A stretch of 64,000 nucleotides of DNA from contig NZ_JOKH01000002.1 of assembly GCF_000722635.1 (NCBI RefSeq), positions 750,756 to 814,755 on the forward strand. The letters run 5' to 3'. Made by a program: the position numbers and the translations under genes. This document shows positions 19,511 through 28,767 of this stretch, piece after piece; positions within the stretch are counted from its first letter, which is position 1, and each line of letters opens with the position of its first letter. The notes beneath the pieces were generated by a model that saw only the letters and a list, made by a program, of their open reading frames with translations, had not been told where the DNA came from and did no database searches. This stretch comes from Endozoicomonas numazuensis. GTDB taxonomy: Bacteria; Pseudomonadota; Gammaproteobacteria; Pseudomonadales; Endozoicomonadaceae.

Positions 19511-22465
19511 TCACTCATCATCAAAGTTAACATAGGCATCCGGGGCAAGATTCTCAAACCGGGTGTACTGACCAATAAAGGCCAGCCTGACAGAACCAAT
19601 GGGACCGTTACGCTGCTTACCAATAATGATCTCACCAATCCCCTTATACTCGGTATCAGGGTTATAGACCTCATCCCGGTAGATAAACATAATGACGTCC
19701 GCATCCTGCTCAATCGCTCCGGATTCACGAAGGTCTGAGTTCACGGGGCGTTTATTGGGTCTTTGTTCCAGAGCCCGGTTCAGCTGGGAGAGTGCAATAA
19801 CCGGTACATTGAATTCCTTGGCAATGGCTTTCAGAGATCGGGAAATTTCCGAGATCTCGTTGGTTCGACCTTCACTGAATCCGGGAATCTGCATCAGCTG
19901 GAGATAGTCGATCATGATCATGGCCATATCACCATGTTCACGCACAATTCGACGAATACGTGAGCGCATTTCTGAAGGGCTGATACCTGCGGTATCATCA
20001 ATAAACAGTTTCTTGTCTTTAATTCGCTCTACAGCGGATACCAGCTTGGGCCAGTCTTCCTCTTCCAGCTTACCAGAACGCACCTTGGACTGATTGATAC
20101 GACCCAGGGATGACAACATACGCATCATCAACTGTTCACCTGGCATCTCAAGACTGAACACCATCACCACTTTCTCGGTATTCAGCAGTGCGTTTTCAAC
20201 CAGATTCATCGCGAAAGTAGTGTTATGAACACAAAAGTCTTCTGCAACAAAGTTATGTGTACCTTCTACCGTTAAATCATAAACCTGTTTGTCGCCTTGA
20301 GGCTCAATGGCAGTAATTTTATCCCAGTAAACATCTGAATTTGATAAATCCCACAAGTAAGAGTCTGCAAAAAGCTCTGCAAAGAAAGCTACTCTCTGAC
20401 GACTAAGCCCTCTTCGGCTCGCTCCACTCAAGTGGGGGTTATAATTCTCCGGGTACTCTTTACCTGCCTGGTCAAAGATCTCGCGCCAACTTCTTTCACC
20501 TTTCAGCTTCAAAATGTAGTCACACAAGCTCTCAGGTAAAGTGTCACTATTATCATGAGGTTGTTTATTTACCAATACCTGCCGAACAGAATCAATACGC
20601 TCTTCTTTGGCAAAAATACCAATCTCATCTATGAATCTCTTTATGGATGACTGGTTGAGAATTTCCAGTTCGTAAGGCACCTGAGCCTTTTCATAGCGGG
20701 TCATTTTTTCCCGGACTTTTGCATTTATTCCAAAACGAATCAGCAGGTGCTGAACCGCCCGAATCAGTTTATGGCTCGAAGATGAATAGGAGATGCGACA
20801 CTGTCCATTCGCCTGAACAAACGCACTGCCATCACAAGCAAAAAGATGACTCAGGAATAAGGCAATTTGGTCTTTTTCTAACTCATAAATAATTTCTGGA
20901 ATTTCTTTTTCATAAGCCAGTTTATTATGCAGCCCATGCTGCTCAAGCCAGAGAGCAACTGTACTCATACCATTCCATACAGCCTGCTTATAACTTTCAG
21001 AGAAAAGCTGCTCTTCAGTAACTTCTAGCGCCACACATAAGGGAGATACAAACTCTACACCTGGCACGGCTTTACCGTTACGCCAATAGCTCACTGTTGA
21101 TTTGGCCGCGCCCAGCTTTTCTGCCAACCTTTCTCCAGTCATATTCAGCTGATCAAGGAGAAGGTTCAGCTCTTTGGCAAACTTGTTTCTTGTAACTTCT
21201 AGCTTACTACTGTCCGAAGACACTCTTATAGACGTTGTCCGGCCTTCAGATTCTATTCGTGAACACTTCACATTGCCAAAATGGCTCATAGCCTCAGTAA
21301 AGTCTCTTAATAACTCTTCATTACTGTTTGTGAAGTGCATTGAAGGCTGTGTAGTACCACCATCACCCAGAAAATAGGCCAGAGCTTTAACTTCGTGTTC
21401 AGAAAGCTTTGCTCTACCAAAGACAGGCAGAATTCTTGGAACGGCTACGCTATCGCCAACCTTAAGGTTACCAAGGGGCAGCCATCCTTGCTCCGACAGA
21501 AAAGGGTGAGTCAGCGTTGTTTCTATAGTTCGACCCAGTGCGGTTGTGACCTTGAAGACAGGTTTTAGCCCATCATCCACAAAAGCCGAAGGTGTAGCAG
21601 GCAACAACTTGAAGTCATTGCCCAGTGATAGCAGGGCGCCAGATTCTCTAAGCACCAAATCATCTATTTTGACCAGAGCACCGGATTCTGGATCAAGAAC
21701 CCTGCTGCCTGCAACAATACATTTGCCCATGGAAGGACGAGCCGCGACAATGATCATATCGGACGACTGCATGCCCGATGTCATTTCATCCAGATCATTA
21801 AAACCCGTGGTAATACCGGTGATGGAATCGCCGGCATTAAAGAGCTCATCGATTTTCTGTACGGTGTTGTCCAGGATTTCTCTGACACCCACTGGGCCAC
21901 CGGTTTTTGGCCGCTCTTCGGCAATATTGAAAACCAACCGTTCAGCTTCGTCGAGCACAGTCTGACTGTCTCGACCTTCCGGATTGTAAGCCGTTTCAGC
22001 CATCTGCTGACTGGCGTTAATCACCTTTCTGAGAACGGAGCGTTCCTGAATAATTTGAGCATAGGCTTCAATATTGGCAATACCGGCAACATTGGCCACC
22101 AACTCTGTGATGTAAACCATTCCACCCGCCTGCTCCAGCTCATCCTGATTTTCCAGGGTGGCGGCCATTGTCAGAGGGTCAAAGGGGATACTTTCATTCG
22201 CCGATTTAGCCATCGAGCCAAAAATGATCTTGTGGCGGGGGTGATAAAAATCTTCTGCAGTGACTTTGTCAGCCACCTTGTCCCAGGCCTCATTATCCAA
22301 CAACAACCCACCCAGCACAGATTGCTCCGCCTCAATAGAATGAGGGGGAGTTTTAAGGCTTACGGTTGCCTCATCAATGGGCAATTCACTTTCTCGGGGC
22401 AGTGCTTCCAGCATGATGTCATGAATACCAAAGTCGGAACTTACAGAATAACGCAAGTCGGGCAT
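19511..22465 (-). CDS. dnaB: Replicative DNA helicase DnaB, interrupted by an intein
   Basis: 984-residue precursor. The two exteins (residues 1-248 and 749-984) join to a 484-residue DnaB, close to E. coli (471). DnaB is the hexameric 5'-3' helicase of the replication fork. N-domain signature PPHSIEAEQSVLGG; Walker A is split, RPSMGK / TTFAMNL; Walker B region MIMIDYLQLM; then SQLNRALEQR and GKQRNGPIGSV. The helicase cannot bind ATP until the intein is spliced out. The start at 22465 is the longest; ATG at 22414 is an alternative. Not adjacent to rplI as in most relatives: a tat/phoX block lies between. Confidence 0.95.
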   Translation of the reverse strand: MPDLRYSVSSDFGIHDIMLEALPRESELPIDEATVSLKTPPHSIEAEQSVLGGLLLDNEAWDKVADKVTAEDFYHPRHKIIFGSMAKSANESIPFDPLTMAATLENQDELEQAGGMVYITELVANVAGIANIEAYAQIIQERSVLRKVINASQQMAETAYNPEGRDSQTVLDEAERLVFNIAEERPKTGGPVGVREILDNTVQKIDELFNAGDSITGITTGFNDLDEMTSGMQSSDMIIVAARPSMGKCIVAGSRVLDPESGALVKIDDLVLRESGALLSLGNDFKLLPATPSAFVDDGLKPVFKVTTALGRTIETTLTHPFLSEQGWLPLGNLKVGDSVAVPRILPVFGRAKLSEHEVKALAYFLGDGGTTQPSMHFTNSNEELLRDFTEAMSHFGNVKCSRIESEGRTTSIRVSSDSSKLEVTRNKFAKELNLLLDQLNMTGERLAEKLGAAKSTVSYWRNGKAVPGVEFVSPLCVALEVTEEQLFSESYKQAVWNGMSTVALWLEQHGLHNKLAYEKEIPEIIYELEKDQIALFLSHLFACDGSAFVQANGQCRISYSSSSHKLIRAVQHLLIRFGINAKVREKMTRYEKAQVPYELEILNQSSIKRFIDEIGIFAKEERIDSVRQVLVNKQPHDNSDTLPESLCDYILKLKGERSWREIFDQAGKEYPENYNPHLSGASRRGLSRQRVAFFAELFADSYLWDLSNSDVYWDKITAIEPQGDKQVYDLTVEGTHNFVAEDFCVHNTTFAMNLVENALLNTEKVVMVFSLEMPGEQLMMRMLSSLGRINQSKVRSGKLEEEDWPKLVSAVERIKDKKLFIDDTAGISPSEMRSRIRRIVREHGDMAMIMIDYLQLMQIPGFSEGRTNEISEISRSLKAIAKEFNVPVIALSQLNRALEQRPNKRPVNSDLRESGAIEQDADVIMFIYRDEVYNPDTEYKGIGEIIIGKQRNGPIGSVRLAFIGQYTRFENLAPDAYVNFDDE
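20222..21721 (-). mobile_element. DnaB intein with LAGLIDADG endonuclease and internal HTH domain
   Basis: 500-residue intein inserted between the Lys and Thr of the Walker A loop. Numbering from Cys1: splicing block A CIVAGSRVLDPESGAL; block B with TLTH at 69-72; LAGLIDADG motif 1 ALAYFLGDGG (about 113-122); a Cro/XRE-type helix-turn-helix at about 185-240 (TGERLAEKLGAAKSTVSYW); LAGLIDADG motif 2 LFLSHLFACDG (about 288-298); block F VYDLTVEGTHNF; C-terminal His499-Asn500 followed by Thr+1. All splicing residues are present, so it should be active. Both endonuclease motifs keep the Gly-Asp / Cys-Asp acidic residues, suggesting intact homing ability. Confidence 0.93.
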
Positions 22466-22702
22466 AGGCTGAACAGGGAATTATCCCTTAGCAGGAAAAA
22501 GGCTTAAGAAGAACGACTGTACTTATTTAAGACCTTACTCTTTGCCAAGGAAGAAAATCTATTCAGGCATCTGACAGTACTGACTTCCAGTTGTAAGACA
22601 ACTGTCATATTTTATCCATATAACACGATTAATATGACCTCATTCGGCTGACCACAAACAGCTGAAAGGTTTTCCACAGTCAATGTAAATGGAGTCATAA
22701 CT

Positions 22703-22924
22703 ATGGGCCTTGGCGGTATCAGTATCTGGCAACTGTTAATTGTGCTGTTAATCGTTGTTATGCTGTTTGGCACCAAACGACTAAAGGGTCTTGGCAGTGA
22801 CCTGGGGGGAGCCATCAAGGGCTTCAAAAACAGCATCAACGACGACTCCAACTCTGTTGATAATGTTGCAACCCAAAGCCAGGACAGCGAAAAAAACAGG
22901 GAACTGAGTCATAACAAAGCCTGA
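22703..22924 (+). CDS. tatA: Sec-independent translocase subunit TatA
   Basis: 73 residues. A short N-terminal membrane helix ([17 protein letters not shown]), an FGTKRL hinge and an amphipathic helix [17 protein letters not shown]; TatA oligomers form the protein-conducting element for folded substrates. GGAG precedes the ATG. First gene of tatABC; the Tat substrate phoX lies just beyond on the opposite strand. Confidence 0.95.
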   Translation: MGLGGISIWQLLIVLLIVVMLFGTKRLKGLGSDLGGAIKGFKNSINDDSNSVDNVATQSQDSEKNRELSHNKA

Positions 22925-22935
22925 GGGTATTCAGA

Positions 22936-23232
22936 GTGTTTGATATAGGCTTTGCTGAAATCCTGTTTATCTCAGTACTTGCACTGGTCGTTCTGGGGCC
23001 AGAGCGTTTACCTCACGCAATAAAAACCACCCTGCAATGGGTCAACTACCTTCGTCACAGTGCCAGCCATATCAAAGAAACCGTGCATAAAGAGCTGAAG
23101 GTAGACGAAATCAAACAGAATCTGCCGTTAGAAGAGTTGAATCAACCGCTTCAATCCCTGAAGCAGGAAGCCTCCACATTAACGGACAGTCCTTCCAAAC
23201 CATCATCCGATATCAACAAAAAGGCAGCCTGA
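22936..23232 (+). CDS. tatB: Twin-arginine translocase subunit TatB
   Basis: 98 residues, GTG start at 22936 with GAGGG 8 bases ahead. Begins FDIGFAEILFISVLALVVLGPERLP, typical TatB membrane helix with the conserved Glu and the GPERLP hinge, then an amphipathic and an acidic helix. With TatC it forms the signal-peptide receptor. Eleven bases after tatA. Its stop codon lies in the loop of a terminator-like hairpin. Confidence 0.94.
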   Translation: MFDIGFAEILFISVLALVVLGPERLPHAIKTTLQWVNYLRHSASHIKETVHKELKVDEIKQNLPLEELNQPLQSLKQEASTLTDSPSKPSSDINKKAA

Positions 23233-23247
23233 CGCTGCCTTTTTTTG
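23220..23247 (+). terminator. Terminator-like hairpin between tatB and tatC
   Basis: Perfect stem AAAGGCAGC / GCTGCCTTT (9 bp, 5-base loop) followed directly by more Ts, with the tatB stop TGA in the loop. It has every element of a rho-independent terminator yet lies inside the tatABC operon. It may reduce tatC transcription relative to tatAB. Confidence 0.6.
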
Positions 23248-23266
23248 ATGCATTTTCGAGATACTT

Positions 23267-24007
23267 ATGACGACTGAACCCCCTGCTGTTCAATCCGAAC
23301 AGCCTCTGATTCAACATCTAATTGAATTACGAACACGACTACTGAAAAGCATGATCGTCACTCTGCTGTTCTTTGCCGGGCTTTTCTATTTTTCCAGTGA
23401 TATTTATGAGCTGGTTTCTGAGCCTTTGCGCCTGTTGATGCCTGAAGGTACCAGCATGATAGCAACAGACGTAGCCTCCCCTTTCTTTGCCCCTTTTAAG
23501 CTGAGCCTGGTGCTCTCCCTGTTCCTGGCTATTCCCTTTATTCTCCATCAGGTCTGGGGCTTCATTGCTCCGGGTTTGTACAGGAATGAAAAGCACCTGG
23601 CCATCCCGCTGCTCATTGCCAGCGTCATACTCTTTTATGCCGGTGTCGCCTTTGCCTATTTTGTGGTGTTCCCGCTGATCTTTGGCTTTTTCACCACCAC
23701 CGGGCCTGAAAGTGTCACCATGATGACCGACATCAGCAGCTACCTGAACTTTATCCTGAAACTGTTTTTTGCCTTTGGGCTGGCCTTCGAAATCCCTGTC
23801 GCTACGGTATTACTGATCTGGTCCGGCGTCAGCACCGTTAAATCCCTTTCCCAAAAACGTCCTTACATCGTAGTGGGCTGTTTTGTCGTCGGCATGCTTC
23901 TGACACCTCCCGATGTCATTTCCCAGAGCCTGCTGGCAGGCCCCATGTGGGTGTTGTTTGAGATTGGAATTCTTTTCGCACGACTGATCCCTTCCTTGAA
24001 AAAATAA
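23267..24007 (+). CDS. tatC: Twin-arginine translocase subunit TatC
   Basis: 246 residues with six predicted membrane helices. The cytosolic N-terminus [13 protein letters not shown] is the conserved TatC opening; [23 protein letters not shown]-like ([16 protein letters not shown]) and [11 protein letters not shown] are family signatures. It recognises the twin-arginine motif of substrates. Start 34 bases after tatB. Confidence 0.95.
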   Translation: MTTEPPAVQSEQPLIQHLIELRTRLLKSMIVTLLFFAGLFYFSSDIYELVSEPLRLLMPEGTSMIATDVASPFFAPFKLSLVLSLFLAIPFILHQVWGFIAPGLYRNEKHLAIPLLIASVILFYAGVAFAYFVVFPLIFGFFTTTGPESVTMMTDISSYLNFILKLFFAFGLAFEIPVATVLLIWSGVSTVKSLSQKRPYIVVGCFVVGMLLTPPDVISQSLLAGPMWVLFEIGILFARLIPSLKK

Positions 24008-24024
24008 TCCTGATCAAACAAAAA

Positions 24025-24054
24025 ATGGGTTCACCCAATGATGAACCCATTTCA
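24025..24054. terminator. Hairpin terminator after tatC
   Basis: AAATGGGTTC / GAACCCATTT inverted repeat (10 bp, about 10-base loop) with an A-run before it, 18 bases after the tatC stop. It abuts the left end of a short inverted-repeat element. Confidence 0.6.
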
Positions 24055-24218
24055 GGAGGCTGACCGAGAATAGCGTCCGAGCATAAAATTCAGTAGAACG
24101 AGTCAGCTTTTTAACTGGATTTGTGCGAATAGTTGACCTATTTAAGCAAATTCAGTGGAAAAGATGGCCGTTCTTTCTGGATTTTTAGGCTGGGTTGTCT
24201 ATTCCCGGTCAGGCTCCT
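24054..24218 (+). repeat. MITE-like element, family A copy 1 (long form)
   Basis: 165-bp non-coding element bounded by inverted repeats starting AGGAGGCTGACCGAGAATAG and ending with its near-complement (one mismatch in each of two places: CGGTCAGGCTCCT and CCCGG). The interior is nearly identical to the copy at 45275-45438. No transposase is encoded, so it would depend on one supplied in trans. It fills the gap between convergent tatC and phoX. Confidence 0.85.
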
Positions 24219-24236
24219 GGACAGCCTTAGTTGATC

Positions 24237-26297
24237 TTAGAGACCGACTTCACCACCACCGTCTTTCATAATCACAACAGTGGAAGAACGAGCCCTGTTG
24301 GCACCGCTGCTATCGGTAGCATCGATAGCACCCGCTGCTGGCCAATTACCCGGATGCTGCACATTCAGGAAGAAATTCTGGTTATCGGGCGTGAACGCCA
24401 AACCGGTCACTTCACAGTCGTTTGGACCTACAAAGAACCGCTTAAGCTGATCCTGATTACTGGAATTAACAGCCAGCATATTCTCGGTACTGTTCAACTC
24501 AGATGGTATGATAGCCAGCATCTGGTCATTAGTATTCTCATTGACACCTCCATCTGTCTGAATCCACAACAAGCCACGATCATCGAACGTCAGCCCATCT
24601 GGACTGCCGAATTCATTGGTTTCATTCAGGCCAGACAGGTTCACTAACGTGTTCGCAGATGCGAAAGAGCCAAACAGGAAAAACTCCCAGGTAAACTGAC
24701 TGGGGTCAGCCCCCTCATTCCACCGAATAATATGTCCATACTTATTCCCTTCACGTGGATTAGCTACGTTGGTGTCAGTCTCTGAATTATTATCCTGATT
24801 ATCACGACTGCTGTTGTTGGTCAGCGTGACATAGACAGAACCCGTTTTAGGATCAACAGCCGTCCATTCAGGGCGGTCCATAGGCGTGGCCCCCATCAGA
24901 TCAGCTGCACCGGGGGTATTGAGAATGATATCTGCCTGAGTTGTGAAACCAGGCACATCACCAAGCCTTGCTCCATCTTTGGTCGTAGCATCCGGTACCA
25001 GAGGCAACCAGATACCTGCACCCTCTTCATTAAAACGAGCGACATACAAAGTACCTTTATCCATGTACTTGGCGCCGGTAGCTATACGGTCTTCAGGGTT
25101 GGCGTCCGCAGCACTCCACAGCGCTTTGGAAACAAACTTGTAGAGGTACTCAAACTGACTGTCATGACCTGAGTAAAAAACAACAGGCTGACCTTCAACC
25201 AGCTTGCCAAATGAACAGTCTTCGTGACGAAAACGCCCAAGTGCCGTTCGCTTAACTGCCCTCGCCTGAGGGTTGTAAGGATCAATCTCTACGATATAAC
25301 CGTGACCATTGGCTTCGTTACGGAAGTCCTGAGTAGCATCTCCAGCACGGGGGGTTACATCAAACCGGACAAACTCACCGGTTTCATTTTCAGACACTGC
25401 AGAAACGGTATCCCAGTCATAACGTGTACCGTTTGCACTGATACCAAGGCGAAGCTGCTCTTCTGTCCAGCGACTCTTGTCGTCAGTACGAGTAAAATAA
25501 CCAGGCCAGTTCTCTTCACATGTCAGATAAGTGCCCCAAGGGGTGTGGCCATTACCACAGTTGTTATTGGTGCCACGAGCCAGTGCTTTATTATTTTTCT
25601 CATCAGTGTATTTAGTGATCAGCCAGTCGCTGCTTGCAACAGGTCCTGTCAGATCCATTTCAGTAGCTGCGGTATAACGCTTGTTGTATTTACTGTTCTT
25701 AACGACGTCCCAAACACCATCAACCAGTTGAATATGAACCACTGAAACACCATGGGCGTTGATTTCTTTGCGAACTTCTTCAGCAGGACGCCTACCATTG
25801 GTATCAGTAGCTCCCGCTGGATGCAGTCTGTTCTGATCAATAAACTCATGATTCATGCAGAGCAGGCCTTCTGCGCTGCTACCCTCCAGCGGAAAGAAGT
25901 GCATACCATCATGCATCATGCCCGTTGAGTTCAGCTGATCTTCAGACGTGTTGCTGCCATCGTCTTTCCACTCATCAGCTTGATCATTCAAGGGGGTTCC
26001 CCATGGCGCCAGAACCTGGGCGGTATAACCAGCAGGTACAGACACAGCATCGGTCTTGGAACCGGAAATAGAGTCAAAACCGAGAGAGAGACCAGAGGAA
26101 GGAGGAGGGGTCACAGCATCATTAGAGTTGTCGTCATTGCAACCGGTCAACCCCAGACTAGCCAGTGCGGTAAATGCAGCCAGCGCACCCCCGCGCTTCA
26201 AAACACCCCGACGGGAAAGTTCTTTTTCCAGTACAGCCGAAATAGGCTTATTGTCACTGGAGTTATACACCGTAGGATCAAAAGTATGTTTGCTCAT
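24237..26297 (-). CDS. PhoX-family alkaline phosphatase, Tat-exported lipoprotein candidate
   Basis: 686-residue member of the PhoX/DUF839 family, secreted phosphatases that use Fe and Ca to release phosphate from esters. The N-terminus has a twin-arginine signal (LSRRGVLKRGG, then AAFTALASLG) ending in LTGC, which may be a lipobox at about residue 53. Conserved region: MHDGMHFFPL, LCMNHEF, NCGNGHTPWGTYLTCEENWPGYF and GHGYIVEIDP. It is encoded convergently with tatABC, which would export it. No Pho box could be assigned. Substrate is not proven from sequence. Confidence 0.88.
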   Translation of the reverse strand: MSKHTFDPTVYNSSDNKPISAVLEKELSRRGVLKRGGALAAFTALASLGLTGCNDDNSNDAVTPPPSSGLSLGFDSISGSKTDAVSVPAGYTAQVLAPWGTPLNDQADEWKDDGSNTSEDQLNSTGMMHDGMHFFPLEGSSAEGLLCMNHEFIDQNRLHPAGATDTNGRRPAEEVRKEINAHGVSVVHIQLVDGVWDVVKNSKYNKRYTAATEMDLTGPVASSDWLITKYTDEKNNKALARGTNNNCGNGHTPWGTYLTCEENWPGYFTRTDDKSRWTEEQLRLGISANGTRYDWDTVSAVSENETGEFVRFDVTPRAGDATQDFRNEANGHGYIVEIDPYNPQARAVKRTALGRFRHEDCSFGKLVEGQPVVFYSGHDSQFEYLYKFVSKALWSAADANPEDRIATGAKYMDKGTLYVARFNEEGAGIWLPLVPDATTKDGARLGDVPGFTTQADIILNTPGAADLMGATPMDRPEWTAVDPKTGSVYVTLTNNSSRDNQDNNSETDTNVANPREGNKYGHIIRWNEGADPSQFTWEFFLFGSFASANTLVNLSGLNETNEFGSPDGLTFDDRGLLWIQTDGGVNENTNDQMLAIIPSELNSTENMLAVNSSNQDQLKRFFVGPNDCEVTGLAFTPDNQNFFLNVQHPGNWPAAGAIDATDSSGANRARSSTVVIMKDGGGEVGL

Positions 26298-26431
26298 GTT
26301 ACACCTATACTGCGAGCCAGCTTTAATTCTTGTCTAAGCGGGTGCAATTAAACGACATAAGCATTACAGCAAGATGTATTTAATGTGACAGTCTTAATTA
26401 AAATTTTCCGGGAATTGTAAGCGACTTTTCC

Positions 26432-27247
26432 TCAATCATCCGATTCCAGCACATCACTCTCCAAGTCACTTAGATCCGATAAATCTGACTCATCTTCTGA
26501 TAAGTCAGCATGACTCACAGTACCTACAGAGCCATTCTCTGAGTCACCCACTCCCGAATTAGAAGAGACCTCCGAAACTTCCCCTTCAGTAGCTTCTATT
26601 GAAAAGTGAAAAACAGCATTCAGCCCCATAGAATGCAGCAACTCCACCAGTAGAAAATAAACCTCTCCATAATTATCAAAGCTGTGTGCCAAATCATGGC
26701 CATCCAGCCAGAGCAACATAGCATCCTGCTCGAAGCCAAGATGAATATACACCCACTGATTCTGGTTGAGAGAAACCGCCAAAAACTCCCGCCTGTTATG
26801 CCCTGTAAAATCATCTTTAGGAAGAATTTGCTTCAGTTGTTTTCTAATCTCTCTCAGCGTTGCTTTCCGGCTTCTTAAAAGATGGTTTTTCAGCCGAGTG
26901 TCTTTAACACTGATTTGATCCACCCCCTGAGCAGGCGCAGAAACAACTTGAACTGAAGGCTCCCATCCTTCAAAACCAGACTGATGCACAGCCTGTTGCA
27001 TGTCCTGAAAACTGATGTTGCCCTGAGAAAGATCCAGAATAGGTGGTTCATCAGAACCTGATGGAGGCTGATAAGCCAGAAACAAACTCAACTCCGGAAG
27101 AAACTGAATACTGCCCCCCTGATGAAGCCTGCAGTTATTCCCGGCTAAAAATTGATTACACTGCCGGCAATAGAAAGGCTGGGCGTGGAGGATTGCCGAC
27201 AATAGCAAAAGACTCAGCCCACAGCAGATACTTTTTTTCTTATTCAT
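26432..27247 (-). CDS. Secreted protein with Cys cluster and acidic Ser/Asp tail
   Basis: 271 residues, family unknown. A signal peptide (MNKKKSICCGLSLLLLSAILHA) is followed at once by a CxxC-x(7)-C-x2-H cluster (YCRQCNQFLAGNNCRLH), possibly zinc-binding or disulfide-bonded. A globular centre (about 90-215) precedes a low-complexity acidic tail of SDLSDL-type repeats. It lies between the rplI terminator and phoX. Confidence 0.55.
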   Translation of the reverse strand: MNKKKSICCGLSLLLLSAILHAQPFYCRQCNQFLAGNNCRLHQGGSIQFLPELSLFLAYQPPSGSDEPPILDLSQGNISFQDMQQAVHQSGFEGWEPSVQVVSAPAQGVDQISVKDTRLKNHLLRSRKATLREIRKQLKQILPKDDFTGHNRREFLAVSLNQNQWVYIHLGFEQDAMLLWLDGHDLAHSFDNYGEVYFLLVELLHSMGLNAVFHFSIEATEGEVSEVSSNSGVGDSENGSVGTVSHADLSEDESDLSDLSDLESDVLESDD

Positions 27248-27321
27248 TCATCTACATCCCAGTAAGAATTCTCAGCCAATATTTATAGTTGGATTTACGG
27301 GATATGCAGAAAAAAGACAAA

Positions 27322-27355
27322 AAAATACCCGTGGGCCAAAGCCCACGGGTATTTT
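27322..27355 (-). terminator. Terminator of the ribosomal protein operon
   Basis: Strong inverted repeat AAAATACCCGTGGGC / GCCCACGGGTATTTT (15 bp, 4-base loop) 26 bases after the rplI stop, with T-runs on the minus strand. It ends the rpsF-rpsR-DUF2232-rplI transcript and is symmetrical enough to act in both directions. Confidence 0.85.
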
Positions 27356-27380
27356 GTATCAAGCGTAGCTAAAGCTGAAC

Positions 27381-27827
27381 TTACTCAGCTTCAACGAATA
27401 CCTTGATAGTAGCTGCAACGTCAGTGTGCAGCTGGATGCCGATGTCGTATTCGCCAGTCGCACGAATAGGGCCATCAGCCATACGGATTTCGCTCTTGGC
27501 TACTTCTACGCCAGCGCCAGTGATGGCATCAGCCAGATCACGCGGGCCGATAGAACCGAACAGCTTACCTTCGTCGCCCGCTTTAGCGGTCAGGGTCAGT
27601 TCGATTTCAGCCATTTCAGCTGCACGCTTCTCAGCAGCAGCCAGCTTTTCGTTTGCAGCCTTTTCCAGCTCAGCACGGCGAGCTTCAAAAGCTTCAACAT
27701 TATCCTTAGAAGCAGGCACAGCCTTGCTGAAAGGAATCAGAAAGTTACGACCGTAACCGGCTTTAACGGTAACCTTGTCGCCCAGGTTGCCAAGATTGGC
27801 AATTTTCTCAAGCAGGATAACGTCCAT
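27381..27827 (-). CDS. rplI: 50S ribosomal protein L9
   Basis: 148 residues, standard bacterial length. Begins [19 protein letters not shown], with the L9 signature [17 protein letters not shown], a long connecting helix rich in Ala/Glu/Lys and a C-terminal domain with [15 protein letters not shown]. Binds 23S rRNA near the L1 stalk. Last gene of the operon, followed by a strong terminator. Confidence 0.97.
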   Translation of the reverse strand: MDVILLEKIANLGNLGDKVTVKAGYGRNFLIPFSKAVPASKDNVEAFEARRAELEKAANEKLAAAEKRAAEMAEIELTLTAKAGDEGKLFGSIGPRDLADAITGAGVEVAKSEIRMADGPIRATGEYDIGIQLHTDVAATIKVFVEAE

Positions 27828-27858
27828 CGCTAGCCTCTTACCTTATACCTAGTGCCTG

Positions 27859-28734
27859 TCAGCCCTGAGCCTGCTGATTCACGCGGTTGCGAAAATCAAA
27901 CAAACTGTCAAGACAAGCAGTCAAAACAATAACCGGGTATGCCAGTTGCGTAAGGGTGATCAGCAGCATATAGATACCAATCAACCAGAAGCTGCCCAAT
28001 TGTCGCAGTTTCACCAGTCCGTGGACCAGTGACAAACCTGCGATAAACAATGGCAGTGATGCGATGGGAACCAATGCTGTCATCATAGGTGACAGTGCCG
28101 ATCCCATCAAAGTTATGGCCAGAAGCAATATCCCTGCGGCAGCAGGTAAACGCACCTGACGGAATTCTTCGCCGAATCCGCCGGGGTTATAAAGACCTGA
28201 CTGCCAGGAGCGCGCCAACACCAGAGCCAGGACACAAAACAATATGTGCACCCAGGCTAAAGCACCCGCAACGCCGTATTCCAGAATCTGTCTCAGATGT
28301 TCACCCAGCTGCAGCATCCCTTCACTGCTACTGTTCTGGAGGCTCTTTTTCAGAAACTCCATCACAGAGTCAGTCATGGTACTGATCATCTGTGGCGATA
28401 TCTGGTACATGGCAAAAGCCACGAGGCCTCCCAGTGGCACTACAGCCAGCAGGGTTTTAGGCCATGAGACAGTCTGGCGCAGGATACAAGCCAGCAACGA
28501 AGTGGTTGCCAGCCCGATCAATACGCTGTACTGACCAAAGGCGGCCCAGACTATTCCCGGTAACAGAGCCCACATCAGGACTTTCAGCCCGTGGTCAATG
28601 CCGCGACGAAGTATCACCAGGGATACAATGGCCGCACTCAGCCAGAAAAGCATGGGAATACAAGCAAATATGACCGCCAGAAACAACGAATGTTTCGGGC
28701 TTTTCATTGCCAGTTCCGCCAGTTTACGCATCAA
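27859..28734 (-). CDS. DUF2232-type integral membrane protein
   Basis: 291 residues with about eight hydrophobic segments. Polytopic membrane proteins of this type (YybS/DUF2232) regularly lie between rpsR and rplI in Pseudomonas and relatives; the position supports the assignment more than any single motif does. Function unknown. Read with the ribosomal genes: 33 bases after rpsR and 31 before rplI. Confidence 0.75.
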   Translation of the reverse strand: MMRKLAELAMKSPKHSLFLAVIFACIPMLFWLSAAIVSLVILRRGIDHGLKVLMWALLPGIVWAAFGQYSVLIGLATTSLLACILRQTVSWPKTLLAVVPLGGLVAFAMYQISPQMISTMTDSVMEFLKKSLQNSSSEGMLQLGEHLRQILEYGVAGALAWVHILFCVLALVLARSWQSGLYNPGGFGEEFRQVRLPAAAGILLLAITLMGSALSPMMTALVPIASLPLFIAGLSLVHGLVKLRQLGSFWLIGIYMLLITLTQLAYPVIVLTACLDSLFDFRNRVNQQAQG

Positions 28735-28767
28735 GCAATACCTTCAGTTCCAAAGTTTGCCGACTGA

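Noticed and set aside
24054-24218. Element considered as a small RNA gene
   Set aside because: It occurs three times with terminal inverted repeats and internal deletion, which fits a mobile element better; no promoter was evident.
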